A DNA stretch of 5,619 nt, from positions 1 to 5,619 of the forward strand of contig JALTPW010000142.1 in the NCBI GenBank assembly GCA_026999335.1, in the 5' to 3' direction. A program made the translations under genes and the position numbers. Shown piece by piece: positions 1-5,340 of this stretch. Below the pieces are notes generated by a model. That model was given only the letters and a program-made list of their open reading frames with translations, made no database searches and was not told where the DNA came from. The first letter of the stretch is position 1. The number at the start of each line of letters is the position of its first letter. Source of the stretch: Chromatiales bacterium (GTDB lineage: Bacteria; Pseudomonadota; Gammaproteobacteria; SZUA-152).

Positions 1-73
1 TGCTCTGGGTATAAGGGAATATAAAATTGAGCTTTTGAAAAATAATCAATAGATAATGGAGAAAGTTAACGTT
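1..73 (+). promoter_or_regulatory. AT-rich upstream region of the PEP-CTERM gene, possible promoter
   Basis: This is a strongly AT-rich leader, unlike the GC-richer sequence elsewhere. TATAAG (10-15) and TATAAA (20-25) both resemble a sigma-70 -10 box, but any matching -35 would lie at or beyond the left edge. TTGAGC at 27-32 could be a -35, but the boxes at a suitable distance sit almost on the start codon. No sigma-54 (GG-N10-GC) element is visible. The promoter assignment is therefore only tentative. Confidence 0.22.
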
Positions 74-757
74 ATGAAATTCAATAAAATCAGTGCGGCA
101 CTATCCGGAGTGCTGTTGTTGGCGGGAGCCAGTGCCCAGGCAGCAGTTATCAGTTTCACCGACAGTTATGCGAATGTAAAAACTGAGTTGAATGGTGAGC
201 AGTTAAGGGTTGACTTGTTTGATTCGTCTCTGGGCACCCTGACCGGCGTTTCGGTTTCGTTCAGCGCAGCGGTCAATAGTGCAGGCACCGTCACAAACAA
301 CGGGGCTGGTCCAGAAGATTTCACCGTTCAGACACTGGTTCAGTCGTATGACGGCACGGGTGTTAGCCTGCCCACGCCGCTGGGCAATGTTGCCGCCATG
401 AATCCCTTTTCCGTCATTAATGCGCAAAGCTATACTGCCCTTGCCAGTGGCGCATCGGATACCTTCGGTCCTGGCGGCGCTTCTTCTGGTGTCCTAGATC
501 TTTTCACCGGATATGATGCAAGCTTTATCGGTGCAGGTGATTTTGGTTATGACTTCACAACCTTGATTCTGACCACATTTTCTGGCGGCGGTGGCAACAT
601 TGGTGCGGATATCGAAACGTATACCGATGGCACATTGACCGTTGAATATACTTACACTGCGGCCCCCACCCCCGTCCCTGAGCCCGGCAGTCTTTTATTG
701 ATGGGCCTGGGTCTTGTCGGACTGGCGGGTATTGGACGGAAAAAATGGAGGGCGTAG
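74..757 (+). CDS. PEP-CTERM sorting domain protein (choice-of-anchor E-like)
   Basis: This is a secreted surface or EPS-associated protein of 227 residues. An N-terminal signal peptide (MKFNKIS, then a hydrophobic core SGVLLLAGA) has a likely signal peptidase site after AQA, residue 23. The middle is rich in Gly, Ser, Thr and Asp, has almost no Cys, and looks like a beta-rich extracellular domain. Its DSSLGTLTGVSVSF stretch near residue 48 and the closing TLTVEYTY resemble the choice-of-anchor E family as I recall it. The C-terminus is a full PEP-CTERM signal: VPEPGS at about 201-206, a hydrophobic helix to about 221, then the basic RKKWR tail. In this family an exosortase recognises the motif and removes the anchor during export; none is encoded here. 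I prefer the ATG at 74 over the in-frame ATG at 56, because 74 starts the signal peptide directly and GGAGAAAG (58-65) lies upstream of it, whereas nothing SD-like precedes 56. The specific function is unknown. Confidence 0.9.
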   Translation: MKFNKISAALSGVLLLAGASAQAAVISFTDSYANVKTELNGEQLRVDLFDSSLGTLTGVSVSFSAAVNSAGTVTNNGAGPEDFTVQTLVQSYDGTGVSLPTPLGNVAAMNPFSVINAQSYTALASGASDTFGPGGASSGVLDLFTGYDASFIGAGDFGYDFTTLILTTFSGGGGNIGADIETYTDGTLTVEYTYTAAPTPVPEPGSLLLMGLGLVGLAGIGRKKWRA

Positions 758-791
758 TCGCTTAGTTTTTCCAGTCTGTTATGTCGTAGTC

Positions 792-825
792 AAAAAAGCC
801 TGCTCGAAAGAGCAGGCTTTTTTTT
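792..825. terminator. Bidirectional intrinsic terminator between convergent genes
   Basis: A perfect 8-bp stem, GCCTGCTC (798-805) with GAGCAGGC (810-817), closes a GAAA loop. It is flanked by six A on the left (792-797) and eight T on the right (818-825). On the plus strand it ends the PEP-CTERM transcript 34 bases after the stop codon. On the minus strand the six A become a U tract, so it can also end thpR transcription arriving from the right. Confidence 0.93.
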
Positions 826-930
826 ATCCTGTGAAATACGTGACGGGGTACAACAGGTTAAGGAATCAAGGAAGACACTATCCCATTGGTGCTATACGGA
901 TTCCAAATGATCTACAAACAACACGATAAA

Positions 931-1500
931 TCAGCCTTCGAATGATTCCTCACCCAACACCCACTCCCTAAGCACCTCATATTCCACCCCCTGCGGCAAC
1001 GTACGGGAGCGCACCAGCACAAAACGATCCACCGACCAGATCAAGGACGGACAGTTGGCATTCTGTGGTGGATGCGCCAGCTTGCGTATAAGGGTGACAT
1101 GGGCACGGTAGGGACGCGCATCCAGTTTCAGGCCACAGCTCCCGGCGCCGGCGTGCAGATCCGCCGCCAGGCTGATCAACGCCCCGGGCATCTCCGCCGG
1201 AGCAATCCACAACACCCGTGGCCGGGGCCAGTAGCCGAATCGATTCAGCTGCAGCTCAAAGGAACGGCATTGAATGGTGTCGGCCATGGCCTCGACACAG
1301 GCCCGTTGACGAATGTCCATACGGCCAAGAAAGGCCAAGGTCAAGTGGAGGTTTTCGGCCGAAACCAGCCTGCCACCATCGCTATCAACGGCTAACGTAT
1401 CGCGACACTGCACTATGTGGTGGCGCAGCGCATCATCTGGCCACAGGGCAAAGAACAAGCGTTCAGCCGGTAAATCGTGTTCACACTCAGGCGCTGGCAT
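931..1500 (-). CDS. thpR: RNA 2',3'-cyclic phosphodiesterase (2'-5' RNA ligase family)
   Basis: This is a member of the 2H phosphoesterase superfamily, LigT/ThpR branch, which opens 2',3'-cyclic phosphate RNA ends to 2'-phosphate and can join 2'-5' RNA ends in vitro; it is a cytoplasmic protein. Both signature HxTx motifs are present, HLTL at residues 52-55 and HVTL at 134-137, and these carry the catalytic histidines. RLFFALWPDD near the N-terminus (14-23) is the usual first strand of the family. The length of 189 residues is typical. The ATG at 1500 is chosen; an in-frame TTG at 1512 would add four residues and is less likely. Neither start has a clear SD sequence, which fits translational coupling: the gene begins 14 bases before the end of the upstream pncC. 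The 2H assignment is firm; the natural RNA substrate is unknown, as for most of the family. Confidence 0.93.
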   Translation of the reverse strand: MPAPECEHDLPAERLFFALWPDDALRHHIVQCRDTLAVDSDGGRLVSAENLHLTLAFLGRMDIRQRACVEAMADTIQCRSFELQLNRFGYWPRPRVLWIAPAEMPGALISLAADLHAGAGSCGLKLDARPYRAHVTLIRKLAHPPQNANCPSLIWSVDRFVLVRSRTLPQGVEYEVLREWVLGEESFEG

Positions 1501-1984
1501 CAGACTGGGCAAGCATATTCAGCACACCCTGCAGGGCATGCTCGACGGTTTGCTCACGCACGGCAGCCCGATCACCGGCAAAGTGCTCGGTGCGCACCAC
1601 CGGCTGCGCGCCCTCCATCGCCCAGGCCAGGCACACGGTGCCGACGGATTTACCAGCACTGCCGCCGCCGGGACCGGCAATGCCGCTGACGGCCAACGCC
1701 AGCCGCGCCTGACTCCGCGCCAGTGCGCCGCTCACCATCTCAGCCACCGTGGCTTCGCTAACGGCACCGGCGGTGTGCAGGGTTTCAGCGCGCACGCCCA
1801 GCATGTCCTGTTTGGATTGGTTGGAATAGGTGACAAAACCACGGTCGAACCACTGCGAACTGCCGGCGATGTCGGTAATCGCCGCCGCAATCGCACCGCC
1901 GGTACAGGATTCGGCGGTGGCCAGCTGCCAGCCGCGGGCCAGCAGGGCCTCCCCCACGCGGGAAGAAAGGGTCAAGGTATCCAT
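1487..1984 (-). CDS. pncC: Nicotinamide-nucleotide amidohydrolase (CinA C-terminal domain protein)
   Basis: This is a stand-alone CinA C-terminal domain of 165 residues, the usual size for PncC. The enzyme deamidates nicotinamide mononucleotide to nicotinic acid mononucleotide in pyridine nucleotide (NAD) salvage, in the cytoplasm. The family motifs are all seen: ATAESCTGG (22-30, with the proposed nucleophile Ser26), VTYSN (51-55), AVSGIAGPGGG (98-108) and KSVGTV (112-117). The N-terminal MoCF-like domain of long CinA proteins is absent, as in E. coli PncC (YgaD). The start ATG has no obvious SD sequence. The gene overlaps thpR by 14 bases, so the two are almost certainly one transcript. In many Proteobacteria this gene lies next to recA; here thpR is followed by a terminator and a convergent gene instead. 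Confidence 0.94.
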   Translation of the reverse strand: MDTLTLSSRVGEALLARGWQLATAESCTGGAIAAAITDIAGSSQWFDRGFVTYSNQSKQDMLGVRAETLHTAGAVSEATVAEMVSGALARSQARLALAVSGIAGPGGGSAGKSVGTVCLAWAMEGAQPVVRTEHFAGDRAAVREQTVEHALQGVLNMLAQSDASA

Positions 1985-2056
1985 ACGGAAAGACTAGCGC
2001 AGCCGGGTAACGGCGGGTAGAGGGGAACGGAAATTCCCTCAGCGGCAACGAATCAG

Positions 2057-2439
2057 CTATACGCAGCCCTGAATATCGGCAAAACCAGCGCCCCTATGCA
2101 CCTCGACCCGGTCACGACCATTGTGCTTGATGGTATACAGGGCCGCATCGGCCCGCTCGATGAAGCTGTGCACGATCTCGTCGGAGCTGTATTCCGCCAC
2201 ACCCGCGGAAAAGGTCGGCAGCAACACGCCCTCCCCGTTCAACTGGGCAGAAAAATCCGCGAGACGCCGGCGCACCTTTTCCACAGCGCACGCCGCACGC
2301 CCATCTGGCCGATATTGGGCAGCAGTACGGCAAATTCCTCACCACCGTAACGCGCCACCAGGTCGTGATGCCGGAAGGTGGACAGCACGCCCTTGGCGTA
2401 GTAACGCAGCACCACATCTGATTTTTCAGTGAATTTCAC
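2057..2439 (-). pseudogene. Remnant of a GGDEF diguanylate cyclase, 5'-truncated and frameshifted
   Basis: Two adjoining minus-strand frames together make the C-terminal part of a GGDEF domain. The upstream frame (about 2418 to 2299) reads DVVLRYYAK, then RHHDLVARYGGEEFAVLLPN, which contains the GGEEF active-site signature and an RxxD I-site five residues before it. It then degenerates into ALWKRCAG. The other frame takes over from about 2284 with EKVRRRLADF, then FSAGVAEY, RADAALY and GRDRV, the normal end of the domain, and stops at 2057. Family spacing suggests a two-base insertion or one-base loss between 2282 and 2298. Homology starts only at about 2418, so the first part of the domain, with the metal-binding Asp and the ND.xGH region, is gone, as is any sensor domain. 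A GTG at 2439 opens the frame but has no convincing SD sequence. Cyclic-di-GMP synthesis from this locus is very unlikely. Confidence 0.85.
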
Positions 2440-2799
2440 CCCATGAAATGATCTGCCCGGTCAAAAATCAGCGACGTTCAGCCTGCGTCGGCCCAGCCGC
2501 CATAAGGAAATTCCAACAAATCGTTCCACGCCACCCCGGCGCCCACTCCCTGCCGCTGAATCTCATCTCTTGCCGACTCAGCACCTCCCGGCCCGGCCCG
2601 GCGCCGAACCGACACGCTCAAACACATGCCAGCAGGCCCGGGATGGCCTGAGCCAGTTGAAACAAGCGCTTACAGCTAGCCATTTGCTGACAAGACACAC
2701 CCAGAAAGAAGCTATTTATCGTTATACATCTTGACGAAAACACCCCACCTGCTAGTGTTTAGTCCATTTAACCTGCTCAAAACGGCAACCACGCACCCT
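2440..2799. other. Gene-free stretch between the GGDEF remnant and the two-component operon
   Basis: I see no credible protein gene on either strand. The plus-strand frame at 2448-2651 is Pro/Arg/Ala-rich, without an SD sequence or recognisable motif. No continuation of the GGDEF gene (its missing 5' half) is readable on the minus strand; a stop codon lies just beyond the breakpoint in the same frame. The middle (about 2590-2612) is a low-complexity GC run of repeated CCCGG units. From about 2650 the base composition turns AT-richer, as expected for a promoter region, and the likely promoter of the downstream operon lies there. Confidence 0.6.
2731..2758 (+). promoter_or_regulatory. Candidate sigma-70 promoter of the two-component operon
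   Basis: TTGACG (2731-2736, five of six to the -35 consensus) is followed after 16 bases by TAGTGT (2753-2758, four of six to the -10 consensus). This predicts transcription from about 2765 and a leader of roughly 35 bases before the ATG at 2800. The TTG of this -35 is also an in-frame potential start codon for the regulator, but reading it as a promoter fits better. Confidence 0.4.
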
Positions 2800-3477
2800 A
2801 TGCGCCTGTTACTGGTGGAAGACGACAAACTGCTCGGCGATGGCATTCAGGCAGGGCTGAGCCAGGCTGGTTATGCCGTGGACTGGATGGAAAACGCTCA
2901 GTCTGCCGAAGCGGCTCTGCGCACCGAGGAATATGAATTGATGATTCTCGACCTGGGCCTGCCCGACCGCTGCGGACTCGAGATCCTCAAACGTCTGCGC
3001 AATCAGCATTTTTCCGCCCAGGACAGCGAGCTGCCGGTGCTGATCCTCACTGCGCGGGATACCGTCTCCGACCGTATCACCGGGCTGGATTCCGGCGCCG
3101 ACGACTACATGATCAAACCTTTCGATCTGGACGAACTGAACGCCCGCATCCGCGCCCTGACGCGCCGCCATCACGGACGTGCAAACCCCGTCATCATGCA
3201 CGACAATCTGACCCTGGATCCCGCCGCCCATACCGTCACCCTCGACGGACAACCGATAAAACTTTCACGACGCGAATTCGCCATTCTTCAGTTGCTGCTG
3301 GAAAGCTGTGGTCGAGTGCTGTCCCGCCGGCAACTGGAGGAAGGCCTGTATTCCTGGGGTGAAGAAGTCGAAAGCAATGCCGTGGAGGTCTACATACATC
3401 ACCTGCGTAAAAAACTCGGCAGCGGACTGATCCGCACCCTGCGAGGCGTCGGCTATATCATTGATAAATCCACATGA
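2800..3477 (+). CDS. OmpR-family response regulator, QseB/PmrA type
   Basis: This is a DNA-binding transcription factor activated by phosphorylation from the kinase encoded immediately downstream. The receiver domain (about 1-120) has all key residues: acidic pair D8/D9 in LLVEDD, phospho-acceptor D51 in MILDLGLP, switch T84 in LILTARD and K106 in MIKPFD. The winged-helix effector domain (about 130-222) ends with the family hallmarks VEVYIHHLRKKLG and IRTLRGVGYI. At 225 residues it is typical, with a slightly long loop (NQHFSAQDSE, 68-77) before the fourth strand. The ATG at 2800 starts exactly at MRLLLVEDD, where the family begins. An in-frame TTG at 2731 would add 23 unrelated residues and coincides with a probable -35 box. 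No clear SD sequence precedes 2800. The subfamily is QseB/PmrA/TctD-like; the stimulus and regulon cannot be told from sequence. Confidence 0.95.
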   Translation: MRLLLVEDDKLLGDGIQAGLSQAGYAVDWMENAQSAEAALRTEEYELMILDLGLPDRCGLEILKRLRNQHFSAQDSELPVLILTARDTVSDRITGLDSGADDYMIKPFDLDELNARIRALTRRHHGRANPVIMHDNLTLDPAAHTVTLDGQPIKLSRREFAILQLLLESCGRVLSRRQLEEGLYSWGEEVESNAVEVYIHHLRKKLGSGLIRTLRGVGYIIDKST

Positions 3478-4898
3478 CCCTCACTTCCCGCTCCCCTTCC
3501 ATATCCATTCGGCGGCGCCTGCTGGCCACCCTGCTCTCGGTGGTGGCCTTCAGCTGGCTGATTACCGCACTGGTGGTCTATTTCGACTCCCGCCATGAGA
3601 TTGAAGAGCTGTTCGATGCGCAGTTGGCCCAATCGGCACGCGTCCTGCTGGCCATGAGCGAGCATGAACTGGCCGAGCAACAGATCTATCAAAGCATGCT
3701 CGGCGGCGATGGTTTCACCCAATCGGTGGAAATTTCCTATGAGGGCGCCACCGGCATCGGCCACGAATACGAAGACAAGCTCGCCTTCCAGGTCTGGACC
3801 AGTGACAATCATCTCGCCCTGCACTCCGCCAATGCCCCCACCCATCAGCCTCTTTCCAGCCAGACGGCCGGCTTCAGCAATCAGTTCATCGAGAACGGCG
3901 TATGGCGTGTGTTTTCACTGACTGGCGACCCCAGCGGCATACGCATACTGGTCGGGCAAAGTCTTGAAATCCGTAATGAACTGATCGGCGCCATCAGCAA
4001 CCGTCTGCTCACCCCGGTACTGCTCAGCCTGCCGGCATTGGCATTGCTCATCTGGTACGGCATTACCCACGCCATGCGCCCATTACTGCGGCTGGCGAAA
4101 AACGTCCGCAACCTCGAACCCGGGCAGCTGAAACCCCTGCCACTGAAAGACATCCCCGATGAAAGCCGGCCACTGGTCGAATCCCTGAACCTGTTGTTCA
4201 GACAGTTGCAATACGCCTTCGACAATGAACGCCGTTTCACCGCCGATGCCGCCCACGAGCTGCGCACCCCGCTGGCAGCACTAAAGGTTCAGGCCCAGGT
4301 CGCCCTGGGCGCCAATGACGACGAAGCCCGGCGGCATGCCCTGCAATACATCATTCAGGGGGTGGATCGCGCCACACACCTGGTCGAGCAGCTGCTCACC
4401 CTGGCGCGTCTCGACCCGGAAAATGCCTTACAGGACACCGTGCCGCTCAAACTCACCGACATCTGCCAGGAAACCCTCGCCGAGTTAGCCAATGCGGCAC
4501 AAAAAAAACACATCGAACTGGCACTGGAGGCAGCATGTGATGGCCAGGTCATGGGCAACCAAAACGCCCTTTATATTATGTTGCGCAACCTGATCGACAA
4601 CGCCATACGCTATACGCCCGAAAAAGGCAGCGTCTGCGTAAAGATCGACTGCGATGAAAACACCACCCACCTACTAGTCAGTGACAGCGGCCCCGGCATC
4701 CCCGCCGAAGAACACGCAAAGGTCATGGAACGCTTTTACCGTGGCAAGGCCGCCCTGGCGCCGGGCAGCGGCCTGGGCATGTCTATCGTGCAACGCATTG
4801 TCGAGCGTCACGATGCCTCGATGAAACTGGGCAAATCGGCTCACGGCGGCCTGAAAGTCAGTATCCGCTTTTCCTCGTATCCCAACCGTCAAATCTGA
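3474..4898 (+). CDS. Sensor histidine kinase, QseC-type (2CSK_N sensor)
   Basis: This is an inner-membrane sensor kinase, partner of the preceding regulator; its ATG overlaps that gene's TGA (ATGA), showing translational coupling. The order of domains in the 474 residues is: membrane helix 1 (about 15-37), a periplasmic sensor of about 140 residues, membrane helix 2 (about 179-197), HAMP-like linker (about 198-250), HisKA dimerisation domain with phospho-acceptor His261 in AAHELRTPLAALK, and an HATPase domain with N box NLIDNAIRYTP (372-382), G1 box DSGPGIP (404-410), F box ERFYRG (419-424) and G2 box GSGLGMSIV (431-439). HEIEELFDAQLAQSARVLL (41-59), right after helix 1, is the typical opening of the QseC-type two-component sensor N-terminal domain. 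All catalytic motifs are intact, so it should be active. QseC relatives have been linked to catecholamines and metals, but the ligand here is not predictable. Confidence 0.95.
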   Translation: MTLTSRSPSISIRRRLLATLLSVVAFSWLITALVVYFDSRHEIEELFDAQLAQSARVLLAMSEHELAEQQIYQSMLGGDGFTQSVEISYEGATGIGHEYEDKLAFQVWTSDNHLALHSANAPTHQPLSSQTAGFSNQFIENGVWRVFSLTGDPSGIRILVGQSLEIRNELIGAISNRLLTPVLLSLPALALLIWYGITHAMRPLLRLAKNVRNLEPGQLKPLPLKDIPDESRPLVESLNLLFRQLQYAFDNERRFTADAAHELRTPLAALKVQAQVALGANDDEARRHALQYIIQGVDRATHLVEQLLTLARLDPENALQDTVPLKLTDICQETLAELANAAQKKHIELALEAACDGQVMGNQNALYIMLRNLIDNAIRYTPEKGSVCVKIDCDENTTHLLVSDSGPGIPAEEHAKVMERFYRGKAALAPGSGLGMSIVQRIVERHDASMKLGKSAHGGLKVSIRFSSYPNRQI

Positions 4899-4911
4899 AC
4901 AGGACATAAAC

Positions 4912-4947
4912 ATGCATTTTTCACACATCTTCTTCAGGCGGTGTTAA
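4912..4947 (+). CDS. Possible 11-codon small ORF or leader peptide after the kinase gene
   Basis: ATG at 4912 opens a frame reading MHFSHIFFRRC and stops at TAA (4945-4947). An AGGA (4901-4904) lies seven bases before the ATG, the best-spaced SD sequence in this window, and the frame begins 13 bases after the kinase stop codon. Two His, three Phe and two Arg in 11 codons recall leader peptides, and alternative hairpins plus a terminator follow. However, no biosynthetic gene lies beyond the terminator on this strand, and an ORF this short can arise by chance. Confidence 0.28.
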   Translation: MHFSHIFFRRC

Positions 4948-4990
4948 GGTTTTCAGCGGTAAGATCCTTTCCAGGTTCTGGAGTTGAGTC

Positions 4991-5019
4991 TGATTCGGCC
5001 GGCATATGTCGCCGAGTCA
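4991..5019 (+). repeat. Hairpin 1 (inverted repeat TGATTCGGC / GCCGAGTCA)
   Basis: Arms 4991-4999 and 5011-5019 pair over nine bases, eight Watson-Crick and one G-U, around an 11-base loop. The same arm sequences recur in the next two elements. Confidence 0.7.
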
Positions 5020-5037
5020 ACCCCCCTCCCTCTCTCC

Positions 5038-5063
5038 AGAATCGGTGATATCTCGCCGAGTCT
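5038..5063 (+). repeat. Hairpin 2 (inverted repeat AGAATCGGTGA / TCGCCGAGTCT)
   Basis: Arms 5038-5048 and 5053-5063 form an 11-position stem with one A-G mismatch and one G-U pair, closed by the loop TATC. The right arm shares GCCGAGTC with hairpin 1. Confidence 0.7.
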
Positions 5064-5085
5064 CCCCAGTGGATTGATTCGGCGA
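5053..5085 (+). repeat. Alternative hairpin, mutually exclusive with hairpin 2
   Basis: TCGCCGAGTC (5053-5062), the right arm of hairpin 2, can pair instead with GATTCGGCGA (5076-5085): ten pairs, one of them G-U, without a mismatch. The loop (5063-5075) can add a short TCC/GGA stem. Both folds use the same arm, so only one can exist at a time. Confidence 0.55.
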
Positions 5086-5126
5086 TGATACCCCCCTAAG
5101 GTGGATCCCCTCCACCACTCCTCTTG

Positions 5127-5155
5127 GCCCCGCATCCTATGCGGGGCATTTTTTT
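5127..5155 (+). terminator. Strong intrinsic terminator, plus strand
   Basis: A perfect 9-bp stem GCCCCGCAT (5127-5135) with ATGCGGGGC (5139-5147), loop CCT, is followed by one A and seven T (5149-5155). It can end transcription of the two-component operon and/or of the structured RNA before it. On the minus strand no T tract follows the stem, so it would not stop transcripts coming from gspF. Confidence 0.92.
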
Positions 5156-5340
5156 ATCCCCGCAAGTCATCCTGAGCTTATCAGCTCAATCTATTGCGAA
5201 CACCTATAATACTGAATCTAGAAAACGTTCACCTTTTCGTCCCAGCGCATCGTGCGCCATGCGCACAAAATGGATAGACAGCTCCCGGCAAACTCCGTAT
5301 CTCTGTGGTGAACCGAATGCAGCCAGGGCATGTACAAAAG
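5156..5340. other. Gene-free gap between the terminator and the gspF end
   Basis: No plausible protein gene is seen. It contains a 6-bp inverted repeat TGAGCT-TATC-AGCTCA (5173-5188) and another GTGCGC-CAT-GCGCAC (5252-5266), neither followed by a T tract on the minus strand. A perfect -10 hexamer TATAAT lies at 5205-5210 without a matching -35 or extended -10. No intrinsic terminator for the leftward gspF transcript is visible, so it may end by Rho or run further. Confidence 0.5.

Larger units (their letters stand above)
4980..5155 (+). ncRNA. Candidate structured C-rich small RNA or 3' UTR RNA
   Basis: No protein frame fits this stretch, but it is dense in RNA structure. Hairpin arms of the type GATTCGGC/GCCGAGTC occur around 4991-5019, 5038-5063 and 5076-5085. 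A 6-bp hairpin GGTGGA/TCCACC follows (5100-5116), and a strong terminator closes it (5127-5155). Between the stems lie pyrimidine or C-rich tracts: 5020-5037, 5061-5067, 5090-5097 and the hairpin loop at 5106-5110. Several contain CCTCC or CCCTC, complementary to purine-rich ribosome binding sites. The pattern of stems presenting C-rich single strands and ending in an intrinsic terminator is that of a trans-acting small RNA. A weak promoter may lie upstream (TTCACA 4920-4925 with TAAGGT 4945-4950, a poor 19-base spacer). Otherwise it is made by read-through or processing from the kinase transcript. The 5' end is a guess, and I recognise no known RNA family. Confidence 0.4.

Noticed and set aside
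1313..2020. Long plus-strand frame of 235 codons opposite thpR and pncC
   Set aside because: It is the antisense shadow of two genes whose family motifs are unmistakable; its own translation is His/Gly/Ala/Arg-rich without motifs.
2057..2284. The downstream GGDEF frame as a real small gene
   Set aside because: It starts in the middle of the domain at a GTG without an SD sequence and lacks the active site; it is the tail of the broken gene.
2448..2651. Plus-strand frame of 67 codons in the intergenic region
   Set aside because: Pro/Arg/Ala-rich composition typical of chance frames in GC-rich DNA, no SD sequence, no recognisable motif.
5021..5110. G-quadruplex on the minus strand from the G runs opposite the C tracts
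   Set aside because: Runs are separated by roughly 10 to 40 bases, much longer than canonical quadruplex loops.
4953..5135. Minus-strand frame of 60 codons over the structured RNA
   Set aside because: Runs through the hairpins and G-rich tracts, with an Arg/Gly-rich low-complexity translation; the RNA reading explains the sequence better.
4980..5155. CRISPR array from the repeated GCCGAGTC/GATTCGGC arms
   Set aside because: The repeats are short, imperfect, partly inverted and irregularly spaced; there are no uniform spacers and no cas genes.
5166..5210. Dispersed repeat element beginning GTCATCCTGAGC, or a promoter at the perfect TATAAT
   Set aside because: Only the first dozen bases recall a known dispersed repeat, and the TATAAT has no -35 partner at 16-18 bases and no gene after it.
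5252..5266. GTGCGC/GCGCAC palindrome as terminator of gspF
   Set aside because: On the minus strand the stem is followed by mixed sequence, not a T tract; it may be a protein site or chance.
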